Shown piece after piece: positions 43,392 through 52,721 of a DNA stretch of 64,000 nt. The notes under the pieces are model-generated. The model saw nothing but the letters and a program-made list of their open reading frames with translations, searched no databases and was not told the DNA's origin. Made by a program: the position numbers and the translations under genes. Every line of letters begins with the position of its first letter. Position 1 is the first letter of the stretch. This DNA comes from Parasphaerochaeta coccoides DSM 17374 (GTDB lineage Bacteria > Spirochaetota > Spirochaetia > Sphaerochaetales > Sphaerochaetaceae): positions 558,001-622,000 of the forward strand of contig NC_015436.1 of the NCBI RefSeq assembly GCF_000208385.1, written 5' to 3'.

Positions 43392-43504
43392 GTGACACGC
43401 TGATGTGATTCGTGATGCCTTGCGTGAGCTTGTATAGACCGTACAAGTACGCGACCAAGTCACCGTACAAGGCAACCCAGGTGTTATCACATGCGGCGTC
43501 TCAC
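43392..43504. repeat. Nested imperfect inverted repeat between rnc and cca
   Basis: Four nested complementary pairs share one centre: GTGACACGC with GCGTCTCAC (8/9), ATGTGAT with ATCACAT, GCCTTG with CAAGGC, and CTTGTA with TACAAG, plus GCGT/ACGC near the centre. The right end overlaps the cca stop codon. It may act as a bidirectional transcription end or mRNA 3'-end structure. No T-run, so it is not a standard terminator. Confidence 0.6.
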
Positions 43505-44928
43505 GTTCCTGAGAGAGTAGAGGACTGTTCCTTTATTTTTCGATATCTCATCTGCGCTTCGGCAATCAGGATTTCCGGCGTGTTCTTTTCCGGTGAATCC
43601 GTCACCAGTTCCAGCAAGTCCTGAAAGATGGTTCCCATGTGTCTGCCCGCAGGTATGCCAGCCGCCATTAGCACTTTGCCATCTACGGTCAAGTCCTTCA
43701 CGGAAAGAGCTGTCCCCGCATGAAGCTGCTCTCTGATACGGTCTGGGAGCCTGCCGAGGGTCAGCATTGAAGATTTTCCCGCAATGGCTTCCTGGTCAGC
43801 CATGTGGAGGGCAAAAAGCTCATCAAGCGCATCTACTCCTATCCGTCTGATGAACCGCCGTACCGCGGCATCCGTCCAGTCTTCCGTATAATGGAGCATG
43901 TGGGAACGAACCAGCAGAAGGATGCGTTCCGTATCGGCGCGGGAAAATTTCAGTCTCTCGCATACCATGGCTGTCAAACGTTCAGATACGAATTCATGCT
44001 TGTAGAACGTATGACCTCCCGCAATAGTGCCTCCGCGTGTTTCCGGCTTGCCAATGTCATGAAAGAGAGCGGCATAACGGACGTTCAAGGAGGCTCCGTT
44101 CTTGGCTGCGGCGTCACAGGCAAGCAGGGAATGTGTGAATACATCGTGGATATGGTATCCACCTTGCTCAATTCCGACACATGCATCAAGCTCAGGCATG
44201 AATATCTTCAAGGCATCACACTCCTGTAGCAACCGCAGACAGGCCGAAGGCCGTGCGCCGAGCAGCATGCGTGACAGTTCCTCATGGATGCGTTCCCCAC
44301 TGACAGCCTCCAGTCCAGGTGAGAGTTTCTTCATGGCAGTGAAAGTCTTGTCTTCAATGGCGAAGCCTAGCTTTCCGGCGAACCTGCATGCGCGGACAAT
44401 ACGCAAAGCGTCCTCGCTCAACCGTGCCTCCGGGTCGCCAATAGCTCTGATGACTTTCCTTTTCAAATCACCGATACCGTCATGGAGATCAGTGAGCACT
44501 CCTGTGTACGCATTGACAGCCAGTGCATTGATGGTGAAATCACGACGGGCCAGATCCTGCTCAAGATTGCGGACGAAGGCTACGGAATCAGGATGTCTGC
44601 CGTCCGAATAGTCACCATCGACCCGAAACGTAGTGACTTCGTACTGTTGTTTTCTGAACAGGACCGTAACCGTCCCGTGTTTGATTCCGGTGGGAATGAC
44701 CTTGTGGAAAGTATCCATGACTTCTTCGGGCATCGCATCGGTAGCAAAATCGAAATCCTCATTGCGGATGCCGAGCAACCAATCACGGACAGCTCCTCCC
44801 ACAATATAGAGGGAAAGTCCCTTCCGTGCGAAGAAGGAGGAAAATTCTTGGATATGAGCAGGCACAGGATAGTTTTTCACATGAAACAAGCTAGCGGGCG
44901 GGGGGTGTTTCGTCAAGTCTTCTGCCAT
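43501..44928 (-). CDS. cca: CCA tRNA nucleotidyltransferase with HD domain
   Basis: 475 residues. The class II nucleotidyltransferase core has YIVGGAVRDWLLG, the metal aspartates DFDFAT, the RRDFTINALAV motif and the head domain (EDALRIVRACRFAGKLGF). A C-terminal HD phosphohydrolase-type domain contains LFHDIGKP. Adds CCA to tRNA 3' ends, which matters here because the tRNA-Gly gene does not encode CCA. A second class II enzyme at 56765-58096 looks like PcnB. Confidence 0.88.
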   Translation of the reverse strand: MAEDLTKHPPPASLFHVKNYPVPAHIQEFSSFFARKGLSLYIVGGAVRDWLLGIRNEDFDFATDAMPEEVMDTFHKVIPTGIKHGTVTVLFRKQQYEVTTFRVDGDYSDGRHPDSVAFVRNLEQDLARRDFTINALAVNAYTGVLTDLHDGIGDLKRKVIRAIGDPEARLSEDALRIVRACRFAGKLGFAIEDKTFTAMKKLSPGLEAVSGERIHEELSRMLLGARPSACLRLLQECDALKIFMPELDACVGIEQGGYHIHDVFTHSLLACDAAAKNGASLNVRYAALFHDIGKPETRGGTIAGGHTFYKHEFVSERLTAMVCERLKFSRADTERILLLVRSHMLHYTEDWTDAAVRRFIRRIGVDALDELFALHMADQEAIAGKSSMLTLGRLPDRIREQLHAGTALSVKDLTVDGKVLMAAGIPAGRHMGTIFQDLLELVTDSPEKNTPEILIAEAQMRYRKIKEQSSTLSGT

Positions 44929-44959
44929 GCGTGTCGTCGTGTGTCGTCACGTATGCCCG

Positions 44960-44988
44960 TTGCCTTGTGAATGGAAAAAGACTATAGT
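44960..44988 (+). promoter_or_regulatory. Sigma-70-type promoter for ileS
   Basis: TTGCCT, a 17-base spacer and TATAGT, in the divergent gap between cca and ileS. Confidence 0.55.
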
Positions 44989-45029
44989 TGTATCATATAT
45001 CCATGAAAACACAGAGGAGTTCTCTCAAT

Positions 45030-48000
45030 ATGTTTCGAGCCGTGAATCCGAAAGTCGATTTTCCCGCTTTGGAAGAAAATATCCTGAAGTTCTGGGAAGA
45101 CGAAAAAATCTTTGAGAAATCTGTGGACTGCCGTCCGGAGGATAATTCCTTCGTGTTCTATGATGGCCCTCCATTCGCCACTGGCCTGCCGCATTTCGGG
45201 CATTTTGTGCCAGGGACTATCAAAGATGCGATTCCACGCTTCAAGACGATGAAAGGCTACCGTGTCGAGCGAGGTTTCGGCTGGGACTGCCATGGTCTTC
45301 CGGTTGAATATGAGATGCAGAAGACTCTGGATCTTGCAGGCTATTCCGATATAAACGCATATGGAGTGGGGGCTTTCAACGAGAAGTGCCGTTCCATTGT
45401 GCTCCGCTATACAGCCGAATGGCAAAAAGCTGTCACACGGATGGGTCGCTGGGTCAAGTTCGAGGGCGGCTACCGCACCATGGACTGTGATTACATGGAG
45501 TCCGTGTGGTGGATTTTCAAGACACTGTATGAAAAGGGACTCATTTACGAGGGCTATAACATTCTTCCGTTCAGTCCAGGTCTTTCTTCCCCGCTGTCTA
45601 ATTTTGAAGTGAACTTGGGCGGCTATCGGGACGTGACCGATCCGGCGATAACAGTGAAATTCGCCATAGATGGTCAGAAGGATACCTATTTCCTTGCATG
45701 GACGACGACACCGTGGACCCTGCCCAGCAACCTCGCCCTTGCCTTGGGCGCAGACATTGACTATGTGAAGGTCAAGGACAAGGCAAGCGATGAATGTTAC
45801 ATCTTGGGAAAAGCAAGGCTTGGCGCTTATTATAAGGATGGAGAAGGCTATGAAATCCTTACGCAGTACAAAGGCAGGGATTTGTCCGGTATGCGGTATG
45901 AGCCTCTGTTCCCGTATTTTGCTGATTTGAAAGAGAAGGGAGCCTTCGTTACTGTCCTCGGAGACTACGTTACCATTGAGGAAGGATGCGGCATTGTTCA
46001 TACCGCGCCAGGCTTTGGCGTTGATGACTATGAAGTGCTCAAGGATACCGGCATTCCTGTCGTCTGTCCCATCGACTTGGAATGCAAGTTCACTGACGAA
46101 GTCACGGACTGGAAGGGTGTGTTCGTCAAGGATGCCGATAAAGGAATCATAGCTTGGCTCAAGGAGCGTGGGAAGCTGGTCAAACGGGAAAATTATCTCC
46201 ATAGTTATCCTTTCTGCTACCGCACACACGGTCCGTTGATTTATCGCGCCATGAACTGCTGGTTCGTCAATGTCACGAAAATCAAGGAGACAGTTCTGGC
46301 ATGTAATGAGCAGATTACGTGGATACCGGAGCATATCAAGCATGGTCGTTTCGGGAAATGGCTGGAAGGTGCCCATGACTGGGCAATCAGCCGTAACCGC
46401 TTTTGGGGCAATCCGATTCCGGTCTGGAAATGTGACGGAAGTGATTATCTTGAAGTAATCGGCAGCAAGGAAGAACTGGAGAAAAAATCCGGACGGAAGC
46501 TGGATGACCTGCACCGTCATTTCATTGACGACCTCACGTGGCCGTCACCTGATGGAATGGGAACCATGCGGCGGGTTCCGGATATCCTTGACTGTTGGTT
46601 TGAATCAGGCTCCATGCCTGTCGGAGAGCTTCACTATCCCTTTGAGAATAAAGAATACTTCGAGACGCATTTTCCCGCTGACTTCATCAACGAAGGTCTC
46701 GACCAGACGCGTGGCTGGTTCTATACATTGACCATCATCGCTGCCGCACTGTTTGAAAAACCTGCGTTCCTCAACTGCATTGTCAATGGCATCATCCTGG
46801 CGGCGGACGGCAAGAAGATGAGCAAGAGCGAACATAACTACACCGACCCCATGGAGATTGTCAAACAGTATGGTGCGGACGCATTGCGTTTTTCTTTGAT
46901 GAACAGCAATGTCACCCATGCCGACGACCTGAAGTTTTCCGAGGACTCGGTCAAGGAAGTAATCAAGATGTTGCTTCTTCCTTTGTGGAACGCCTATTCA
47001 TTCTTTATCACGTATGCGAACATAGATGGCTATAAGCCTTCTGCGACCGCATATGAAGATTTGGAGAATCCTCTGGACAGATGGATTGAGTCGTCTCTCC
47101 AAAAACTGGTGAAAGACAGCACAGATGCCTATGAAGCCTATGATGTGCAGAAAGCCGCTTCGGCGCTTGTGAGCTTCATTGATGGACTGAACAACTGGTA
47201 CATTCGCCGTTCTCGTCGTCGTTTCTGGCGCAGTGAGAATGACAATGATAAAAAACAGGCATACGATACCCTTTACCACGTACTACTGACTTTCATAAAG
47301 GTCGGTGCGCCTCTGATTCCCTTCATCACGGAAGATATCTACGGCAACCTACGTTCCAATGGCATGCCGGAAAGCGTCCATCTTTGCGACTATCCTTGCT
47401 ATGAGGAAGAAAAGCGTGATTTTGAACTTGAGCAAAGGATGGATTTGACACAGAAAGCCATTTCCATGGGGCGTGCCCTGCGCAGCGCGGTGAACATCAA
47501 GATTCGCCAGCCGTTGAACATGCTCTATCTGGTTGACCGTGACGTGCAGGAGCAGACGATTCTGCGTGAGATGGAGGACATCATCGCCGAAGAACTTAAC
47601 GTCAAGTCCGTCCACATTCAGAGTGTCGAGGAAGGACTGGTCACCTACAGTGCCAAGGCAAACTTCAAGATTCTCGGCAAGAAGCTGGGCAAGGACATGA
47701 AGGAAGTCTCCGCTTTGATTGAAAACCTGGAGGGTAGTGTGATTTCCCGTCTCCTTGACGGCGGAAAAGCAGACATATCCTACAGCGGTGGTTTGCTGAC
47801 GATTTCCGGAGATGATGTCATTGTCCGCCGGGAAGAGAAAGACAATGTAAGGGTTCTCAATGATGGAAGCCTGACCGTTGGCTTTGATACGGAGATTACT
47901 GAAGAACTGCTTCTTGAAGGCATTGCGCGGGATGTGATACGTTCCGTGCAGAACCTGCGTAAGGAAAGTGGTCTTGAGGTCTCCGACCGTATCGAACTGA

Positions 48001-48164
48001 CCATCATGGGACCGGATGAAGTGAAACGTGCCGTCACAGCTTTCAAGGATCGTATCTCCGCAGAGACTCTCTCCGGGAATATCATGGTCGTCGATAAGCT
48101 GGACGGAGGCGCTGAAGTGGAATGCGGTGAACATTCGGTATGGCTTAAAGTAAGGAAGGCCTGA
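45030..48164 (+). CDS. ileS: Isoleucyl-tRNA synthetase, eukaryote-like form
   Basis: Charges tRNA-Ile. 1,044 residues. The HIGH-box equivalent is PPFATGLPHFGH near residue 53; the KMSKS loop is KKMSKSEHNYTDPMEIV. The large editing domain contains WTTTPWTLPSN. The FYDGPPFATGLPHFGH opening and the length fit the IleS2/eukaryote-like branch, some members of which tolerate mupirocin; this is an inference from family resemblance. The start at 45030 follows GAGGAG at 10 bases; in-frame starts at 44988 and 45003 are less likely. Confidence 0.94.
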   Translation: MFRAVNPKVDFPALEENILKFWEDEKIFEKSVDCRPEDNSFVFYDGPPFATGLPHFGHFVPGTIKDAIPRFKTMKGYRVERGFGWDCHGLPVEYEMQKTLDLAGYSDINAYGVGAFNEKCRSIVLRYTAEWQKAVTRMGRWVKFEGGYRTMDCDYMESVWWIFKTLYEKGLIYEGYNILPFSPGLSSPLSNFEVNLGGYRDVTDPAITVKFAIDGQKDTYFLAWTTTPWTLPSNLALALGADIDYVKVKDKASDECYILGKARLGAYYKDGEGYEILTQYKGRDLSGMRYEPLFPYFADLKEKGAFVTVLGDYVTIEEGCGIVHTAPGFGVDDYEVLKDTGIPVVCPIDLECKFTDEVTDWKGVFVKDADKGIIAWLKERGKLVKRENYLHSYPFCYRTHGPLIYRAMNCWFVNVTKIKETVLACNEQITWIPEHIKHGRFGKWLEGAHDWAISRNRFWGNPIPVWKCDGSDYLEVIGSKEELEKKSGRKLDDLHRHFIDDLTWPSPDGMGTMRRVPDILDCWFESGSMPVGELHYPFENKEYFETHFPADFINEGLDQTRGWFYTLTIIAAALFEKPAFLNCIVNGIILAADGKKMSKSEHNYTDPMEIVKQYGADALRFSLMNSNVTHADDLKFSEDSVKEVIKMLLLPLWNAYSFFITYANIDGYKPSATAYEDLENPLDRWIESSLQKLVKDSTDAYEAYDVQKAASALVSFIDGLNNWYIRRSRRRFWRSENDNDKKQAYDTLYHVLLTFIKVGAPLIPFITEDIYGNLRSNGMPESVHLCDYPCYEEEKRDFELEQRMDLTQKAISMGRALRSAVNIKIRQPLNMLYLVDRDVQEQTILREMEDIIAEELNVKSVHIQSVEEGLVTYSAKANFKILGKKLGKDMKEVSALIENLEGSVISRLLDGGKADISYSGGLLTISGDDVIVRREEKDNVRVLNDGSLTVGFDTEITEELLLEGIARDVIRSVQNLRKESGLEVSDRIELTIMGPDEVKRAVTAFKDRISAETLSGNIMVVDKLDGGAEVECGEHSVWLKVRKA

Positions 48165-48167
48165 ACC

Positions 48168-49103
48168 ATGAAAACCCGCCGTGCAGGAAAACAAGGGGCA
48201 ATGACTTCCGCTGCTTTTCTCACGGCGCTGTTCCTTATGCTTGTCTTGTCCATGATGACATTGCTTCTTTCCGGATGCGTCCATACATCGCCCTTCTCCA
48301 AAGGCGAGGAGTTTTATTTCCAAGCCCTCGGTGATGCTGACCACGTGGTAGCTACGATGGATGTCCCCGCCACCCGTGATTTGCTGGCATCTTCTTCCCT
48401 TGCATCTTCACGTCTTGGATCAGGGAGCGCAGACGTATTGTTAGATAAAGCGGAACGGCTTTCCGTGACTTTCAGCAGGATGGAGACTTCTGATGACTGG
48501 GATTACCGGGGGGCTTTTGAAGGGGATTATTCCCGTTTTCTCCTGAATATGGCATTGAAAAGCCAGAATGATTTGACACGGAACAAAGTGGATGGCGTTA
48601 CATGGTTCGAGGATGCTTCAGGTATGCAGTTCGGCGTTCCGAAAAACGGCATTGTCCTTTTTTCCACCAAAGACTGGGAAAGCCATTATCAGAATACGCT
48701 GGTGTCCCGTTCCTTGACCATTCCCGCGGACATAGCACGTAACATGGCCGCGGCAGACATAGGGATTTATCTCAATGCCCCGCGTTCGGTGCCTCTGTTC
48801 ATATTCGATGTTCCCGCCGCGCTGTTGATGCAGACATCAGAGGCGTATTTCACTATCACGCTTGCGGACGACGGAACCGGTGCGCTGGATGGTGTGGTAA
48901 GGATGCATGATCCCCGCCTTGCGAATTCCCTCAGCATGCTCGTCAGATCCCAGCACATCACTACGTTGAGGCGGGATGGACAGAAGATTGACATTCCTTC
49001 ATTGCAAGGGATGTTCACTCCGGAAGGGGATGTGCTGGTGATTCGTGATTATCCTCTTTCGTCCACCCAAGTCAGGGGAGTCCTGACTGGCTTCGGTTTC
49101 TGA
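48168..49103 (+). CDS. Predicted lipoprotein, unknown function
   Basis: 311 residues. A basic start, a hydrophobic helix and a lipobox LLSGC with Cys near residue 37 predict lipoprotein export. The mature part begins VHTSPFSKGEEFYFQALGDADHV and contains several amphipathic strands, e.g. RAFEGDYSRFLLNMAL-like and IGIYLNAPRSVPLF stretches. I do not recognise a family. It lies 3 bases after ileS on the same strand. Confidence 0.72.
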   Translation: MKTRRAGKQGAMTSAAFLTALFLMLVLSMMTLLLSGCVHTSPFSKGEEFYFQALGDADHVVATMDVPATRDLLASSSLASSRLGSGSADVLLDKAERLSVTFSRMETSDDWDYRGAFEGDYSRFLLNMALKSQNDLTRNKVDGVTWFEDASGMQFGVPKNGIVLFSTKDWESHYQNTLVSRSLTIPADIARNMAAADIGIYLNAPRSVPLFIFDVPAALLMQTSEAYFTITLADDGTGALDGVVRMHDPRLANSLSMLVRSQHITTLRRDGQKIDIPSLQGMFTPEGDVLVIRDYPLSSTQVRGVLTGFGF

Positions 49104-49116
49104 TGCGGCTTCTGGC

Positions 49117-50337
49117 CTAGGCATGGTCGGATGTCCCTTCACCGGGTACGTATTCCGTTCCATCATATCCAAAGTGGTACGTGACGGTTTTTTCTACGGC
49201 TTCCTCAAGAAGGGTCTCAATTCCCATTTTTTCAAAATGCTCCCGTTCGATATTCCTGTCAGGCTTGACGAGCGGATGCTTCGGGCTGAAGATGACGCAG
49301 CAATCTTCATAAGGGAGAATGCTGGTTTCATACGTTCCAATGGTACGGGCAAGGTGGATGATTGCTTGTTTTTCCATGCCGACGAGGGGACGGAGAACAA
49401 GCATGTCAGTCATGGAGTCCGTGAAAGACATGCTCTCAAGCGTCTGGCTGGCGACCTGTCCCAAGGCTTCTCCTGTGACAAGGGCTTGGGCTCCCCGCAT
49501 GAGGGAGAGTGCTTGCGCAACCTTCATCATGCTTGCACGGAGCATCAGAGTCTGTTCTTCCACGTTGCTATGCTGACGCATCCACAGCTGTGCTTTGGTG
49601 AAGGGAACGACATGGAGATGCATGCCATGGGTATAGGGGGCGATGAGGGAGGCAAGTGTCTTCACCTTTTCCAAGGCTTCATCTGATGTATAGGGGTAGG
49701 CATGGAAATAGACGCTTTCCAACGCCAGGCCACGACTGGCCATCATGTAACCGGCCACAGGGCTGTCAATGCCGCCCGACAACAGGAGCATGCCCTTGCC
49801 AGCGGTTCCGACAGGCAGTCCCCCCTGACCTGGAGAATCGCTCGCATACAGGTATATCTTGTCCCTTACTTCGCAATTCAGAACCATGTCAGGCTTCTTT
49901 ACATTGACTTTCATCTCCGGTTTCCTGTCCAGGATGTATCCTCCCAGCGTGCAGGAAAGCTCATGACTGTTCAATGGAAAACTTTTATCACTTCTTCGCG
50001 CTTCTATCTTGAATGTGCCTTTTCCTGTATCGAAAGGCGGAAGTGCAAGGAGCGTATCAGTCGCTGAGGTGAGGGATTCCATATCCTTTTCCACACGGAG
50101 AGCAGGCGCGAAACCGACGATTCCAAATGTCCTTGAAAGGATTGAGACGATTAACTCATCGGGACAGGCGGCATCCACATGAAGATAGAGGCGTCCTTTT
50201 TCCTTGGCAATGCGGTTTTCCCAAGGACGCAGGCAATCCTTGATATTGTTTTTCAGGCGACCTTCAAATACTTTTCTGTTCTGTCCTTTCAGGGAAATTT
50301 CTCCCAACCGGATTAAGTAGAGCTTTGTTTCCATCAT
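49117..50337 (-). CDS. thiI: tRNA 4-thiouridine sulfurtransferase ThiI
   Basis: 406 residues: ferredoxin-like and THUMP domains (residues about 60-165), then a PP-loop ATPase domain with LLSGGIDSPVAGYMM and a conserved cysteine in LPYEDCCVIFSPKHP. No C-terminal rhodanese domain, so it is the short, Bacillus-like form that takes sulfur directly from a cysteine desulfurase. That partner is encoded immediately upstream with a 4-base overlap. Makes s4U in tRNA and possibly thiazole sulfur. Confidence 0.95.
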   Translation of the reverse strand: MMETKLYLIRLGEISLKGQNRKVFEGRLKNNIKDCLRPWENRIAKEKGRLYLHVDAACPDELIVSILSRTFGIVGFAPALRVEKDMESLTSATDTLLALPPFDTGKGTFKIEARRSDKSFPLNSHELSCTLGGYILDRKPEMKVNVKKPDMVLNCEVRDKIYLYASDSPGQGGLPVGTAGKGMLLLSGGIDSPVAGYMMASRGLALESVYFHAYPYTSDEALEKVKTLASLIAPYTHGMHLHVVPFTKAQLWMRQHSNVEEQTLMLRASMMKVAQALSLMRGAQALVTGEALGQVASQTLESMSFTDSMTDMLVLRPLVGMEKQAIIHLARTIGTYETSILPYEDCCVIFSPKHPLVKPDRNIEREHFEKMGIETLLEEAVEKTVTYHFGYDGTEYVPGEGTSDHA

Positions 50338-51518
50338 TTTTTCCTTGCGTAGCCCAAGAGTGAGGCTTCTGATGCATAGAGGTGCGCGATGGTTTGGGCT
50401 AGTTTCCGCGCGTCGGTGGCTTCTGTAGCGTGCCCAAAAGAAATACGTACAGGAGAGTCGATGTCATGTGCTGCCATGCCCATATGTTCAAGGACACCGC
50501 TTTCCTGCTTGGCATTGTTTGAACAGGCCGAACCGGCGGAGACGGCGAAACCTTCCTGTGAGAGGCGACGGGTGAACACCTCGGACGGTATGCCGGATAC
50601 GGAAATTTCCATGATGAAAGGTGTCACGGGGGAAGTGCTGTCTATGGAAGGTGAGATGTGAATAATCCTTGGTGCTTGTTCCGTCAGGATTTTTTCCATG
50701 TCACGGCGTAGAGCAGCGCCTTTGTCAATTTTCATCTGGAGATTGTCCGTAGTTTCCTGCAAGGCCGCGGTCATGGCTGCGATGCCTGGCAGGTTCTCCG
50801 TCCCCGGACGCAGGCCGTTTTCCTGGTTCCCACCCCGTGACAATGCCCTGACGGAGGGGGATGAGCAGTAGAGCAGGCCGATACCACGCGGCCCGGTGAA
50901 CTTGTGGGCGCTGAAAGTGGCGGAATCGACGCCAAGTTGTTCCAGGGAGAACACCGTCTTGCCGACAGCCTGTACGCAGTCGCAGTGTACATGAATCTTG
51001 CGTCCGAACTTTTTTTCCGCGTCCCGGACGACGCGCACAATTCCCGCGACATCCTGTACTGTCCCTATAATGTTGTTGACCAGCATGCATGTGACCATGC
51101 GAGTATCAGCATCAATGTGGTGAAGGAGCTGTTCCGGCGCCATGTAGCCGCCATGAGCGGGAAGGCGGATGACGTCCCATCCTTTCTCACTCAAAATCGC
51201 TTCCCAACGTCCGACGGATGGATGCTCGAACCAAGGGATGAGGATTTTCCCCGGTGTCTTGTTCCACAACAAGGAACCCAGGATGATGCTGTTGCTTTCC
51301 GTTCCTCCGGAAGTGAAATACAAGGTTGAGGGAGGGACATCCAGAACCCGTGCGCATGAGGCACGGAACTGGGCGAGCATTTTTTTAGCCTGCATGCCGT
51401 CAGCATGGACTGATGAAGGATTGCCGAAGAACATACGTGCTGTTCGGGAATATACTTCCAAGGCGGACTCAGACATTGGACTGGTAGCCGCCCAGTCAAA
51501 GTAACCGGGATAAGTCAT
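50334..51518 (-). CDS. Cysteine desulfurase (NifS/IscS family)
   Basis: PLP enzyme that releases sulfur from cysteine. 394 residues. The PLP lysine is in SAHKFTGPRGIGLLY; HCDCVQAVGK and TSGGTESNS are typical; the active-site cysteine is in VSAGSACSNNAKQESG. Coupled to thiI (ATGA overlap), so it is probably the dedicated sulfur donor for tRNA thiolation. The start at 51518 begins MTYPGYFDWAATSP, the family's usual start; no strong ribosome site precedes it. Divergent from aroB. Confidence 0.93.
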   Translation of the reverse strand: MTYPGYFDWAATSPMSESALEVYSRTARMFFGNPSSVHADGMQAKKMLAQFRASCARVLDVPPSTLYFTSGGTESNSIILGSLLWNKTPGKILIPWFEHPSVGRWEAILSEKGWDVIRLPAHGGYMAPEQLLHHIDADTRMVTCMLVNNIIGTVQDVAGIVRVVRDAEKKFGRKIHVHCDCVQAVGKTVFSLEQLGVDSATFSAHKFTGPRGIGLLYCSSPSVRALSRGGNQENGLRPGTENLPGIAAMTAALQETTDNLQMKIDKGAALRRDMEKILTEQAPRIIHISPSIDSTSPVTPFIMEISVSGIPSEVFTRRLSQEGFAVSAGSACSNNAKQESGVLEHMGMAAHDIDSPVRISFGHATEATDARKLAQTIAHLYASEASLLGYARKK

Positions 51519-51612
51519 AGCCACTATAATGCGTAAAATCGTAAGGATGTGCAAGCGACTCAAAAGATAGATATGCTTGCCGTGTTGTCCTGACATGGGG
51601 TATAACCATCAT

Positions 51613-52680
51613 ATGGAAGAAAGAATATCGGTTGTCCTTGCCTCTGGCAGGAAATCATCGGTTTATATTGCCTCGAACACTTCCGAGCTTTCCGCCAGGC
51701 TCAGCAGTTATGGAGCCAATGTCCTGTGGGTGATGGACGAACATACATCCCAGCTCTTGCGTCCCTTGCCGCCGATTCATGTGATTTTGGAGGCCGGGGA
51801 GCCTTCAAAAAACTGGCGGAACGTGGAAATCATTCTTCGTACCGCCGTCCAGGAAGGCTTGGCGCGGGATGCTGCCTTCGTCGGCATCGGCGGGGGAGTG
51901 CTGTGTGACATGACGGCTTTCGCGGCATCTCTTTTCATGCGTGGTTGTTCACTTGTCCTTGTACCCACGACACTCCTGTGCATGACCGATGCGGCTTTGG
52001 GTGGCAAGACGGCTATTGATTACATGGGAGGAAAGAACCTGGTCGGTACATTCTATCCTGCCCGTGACATCCTTATTTTTCCTGAATTACTCAAGAGTCT
52101 GCCGGAAGGGGAATACGTCAATGGGCTTGCCGAAATGCTCAAGCATGCCCTGTTAACTGAAGATGAAAGTCTTTATCGCACATTCCTCACCAAGAAAAAG
52201 AATATCCTTGACCGTGATCCTGTCTTGCTCCGTACCCTGATAGGACTTTCCCTCGATGTCAAGGCGGCATACATTTCCCGTGACCCTGAGGAGAAAAACG
52301 GCATCCGTCAGGCTCTGAACCTTGGGCATACCTTTGGACATGCCTTGGAATCTCTCGGAGGCTTCCGTTCTTGGAGTCATGGCGCGGCGGTGGCGTGGGG
52401 AATAGGACGCGCGCTTGAGGCGGGAACGATGCTTGGGCTTACTGAACCGCGTTTTGCAGCCGGAGCCCAGAAACTGCTGGCCATGTACGGATACGATATG
52501 GATTACCGCATCGGCAGGGGAGAATGGATGCAGTTCCGTCAGAACATCCTCAGGGATAAGAAGAAGGAGGACGGACACGTGCATTTCATCTTGCTTGAGA
52601 AGCAAGGAATCCCGATTCGCAGGATGGTGGACGAACAGATGATACAGGCTCTGGTAATCAGCCCGCCCTTGAAGAAATAG
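51613..52680 (+). CDS. aroB: 3-dehydroquinate synthase
   Basis: Second step of the shikimate pathway, NAD- and zinc-dependent. 355 residues. NAD loop VGIGGGVLCDMTAFAAS; substrate motif GGKTAIDYMGGKNLVGTFYP; zinc histidines in NLGHTFGHALE and WSHGAAVAWG. Start at 51613 gives MEERISVVLASG; an in-frame ATG at 51577 overlaps the divergent gene's leader. No other aro gene is nearby. Confidence 0.93.
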   Translation: MEERISVVLASGRKSSVYIASNTSELSARLSSYGANVLWVMDEHTSQLLRPLPPIHVILEAGEPSKNWRNVEIILRTAVQEGLARDAAFVGIGGGVLCDMTAFAASLFMRGCSLVLVPTTLLCMTDAALGGKTAIDYMGGKNLVGTFYPARDILIFPELLKSLPEGEYVNGLAEMLKHALLTEDESLYRTFLTKKKNILDRDPVLLRTLIGLSLDVKAAYISRDPEEKNGIRQALNLGHTFGHALESLGGFRSWSHGAAVAWGIGRALEAGTMLGLTEPRFAAGAQKLLAMYGYDMDYRIGRGEWMQFRQNILRDKKKEDGHVHFILLEKQGIPIRRMVDEQMIQALVISPPLKK

Positions 52681-52721
52681 CAATCCTGTCTCTGGCATCC
52701 CTGTCTTGGGGGGAGGCTGCT

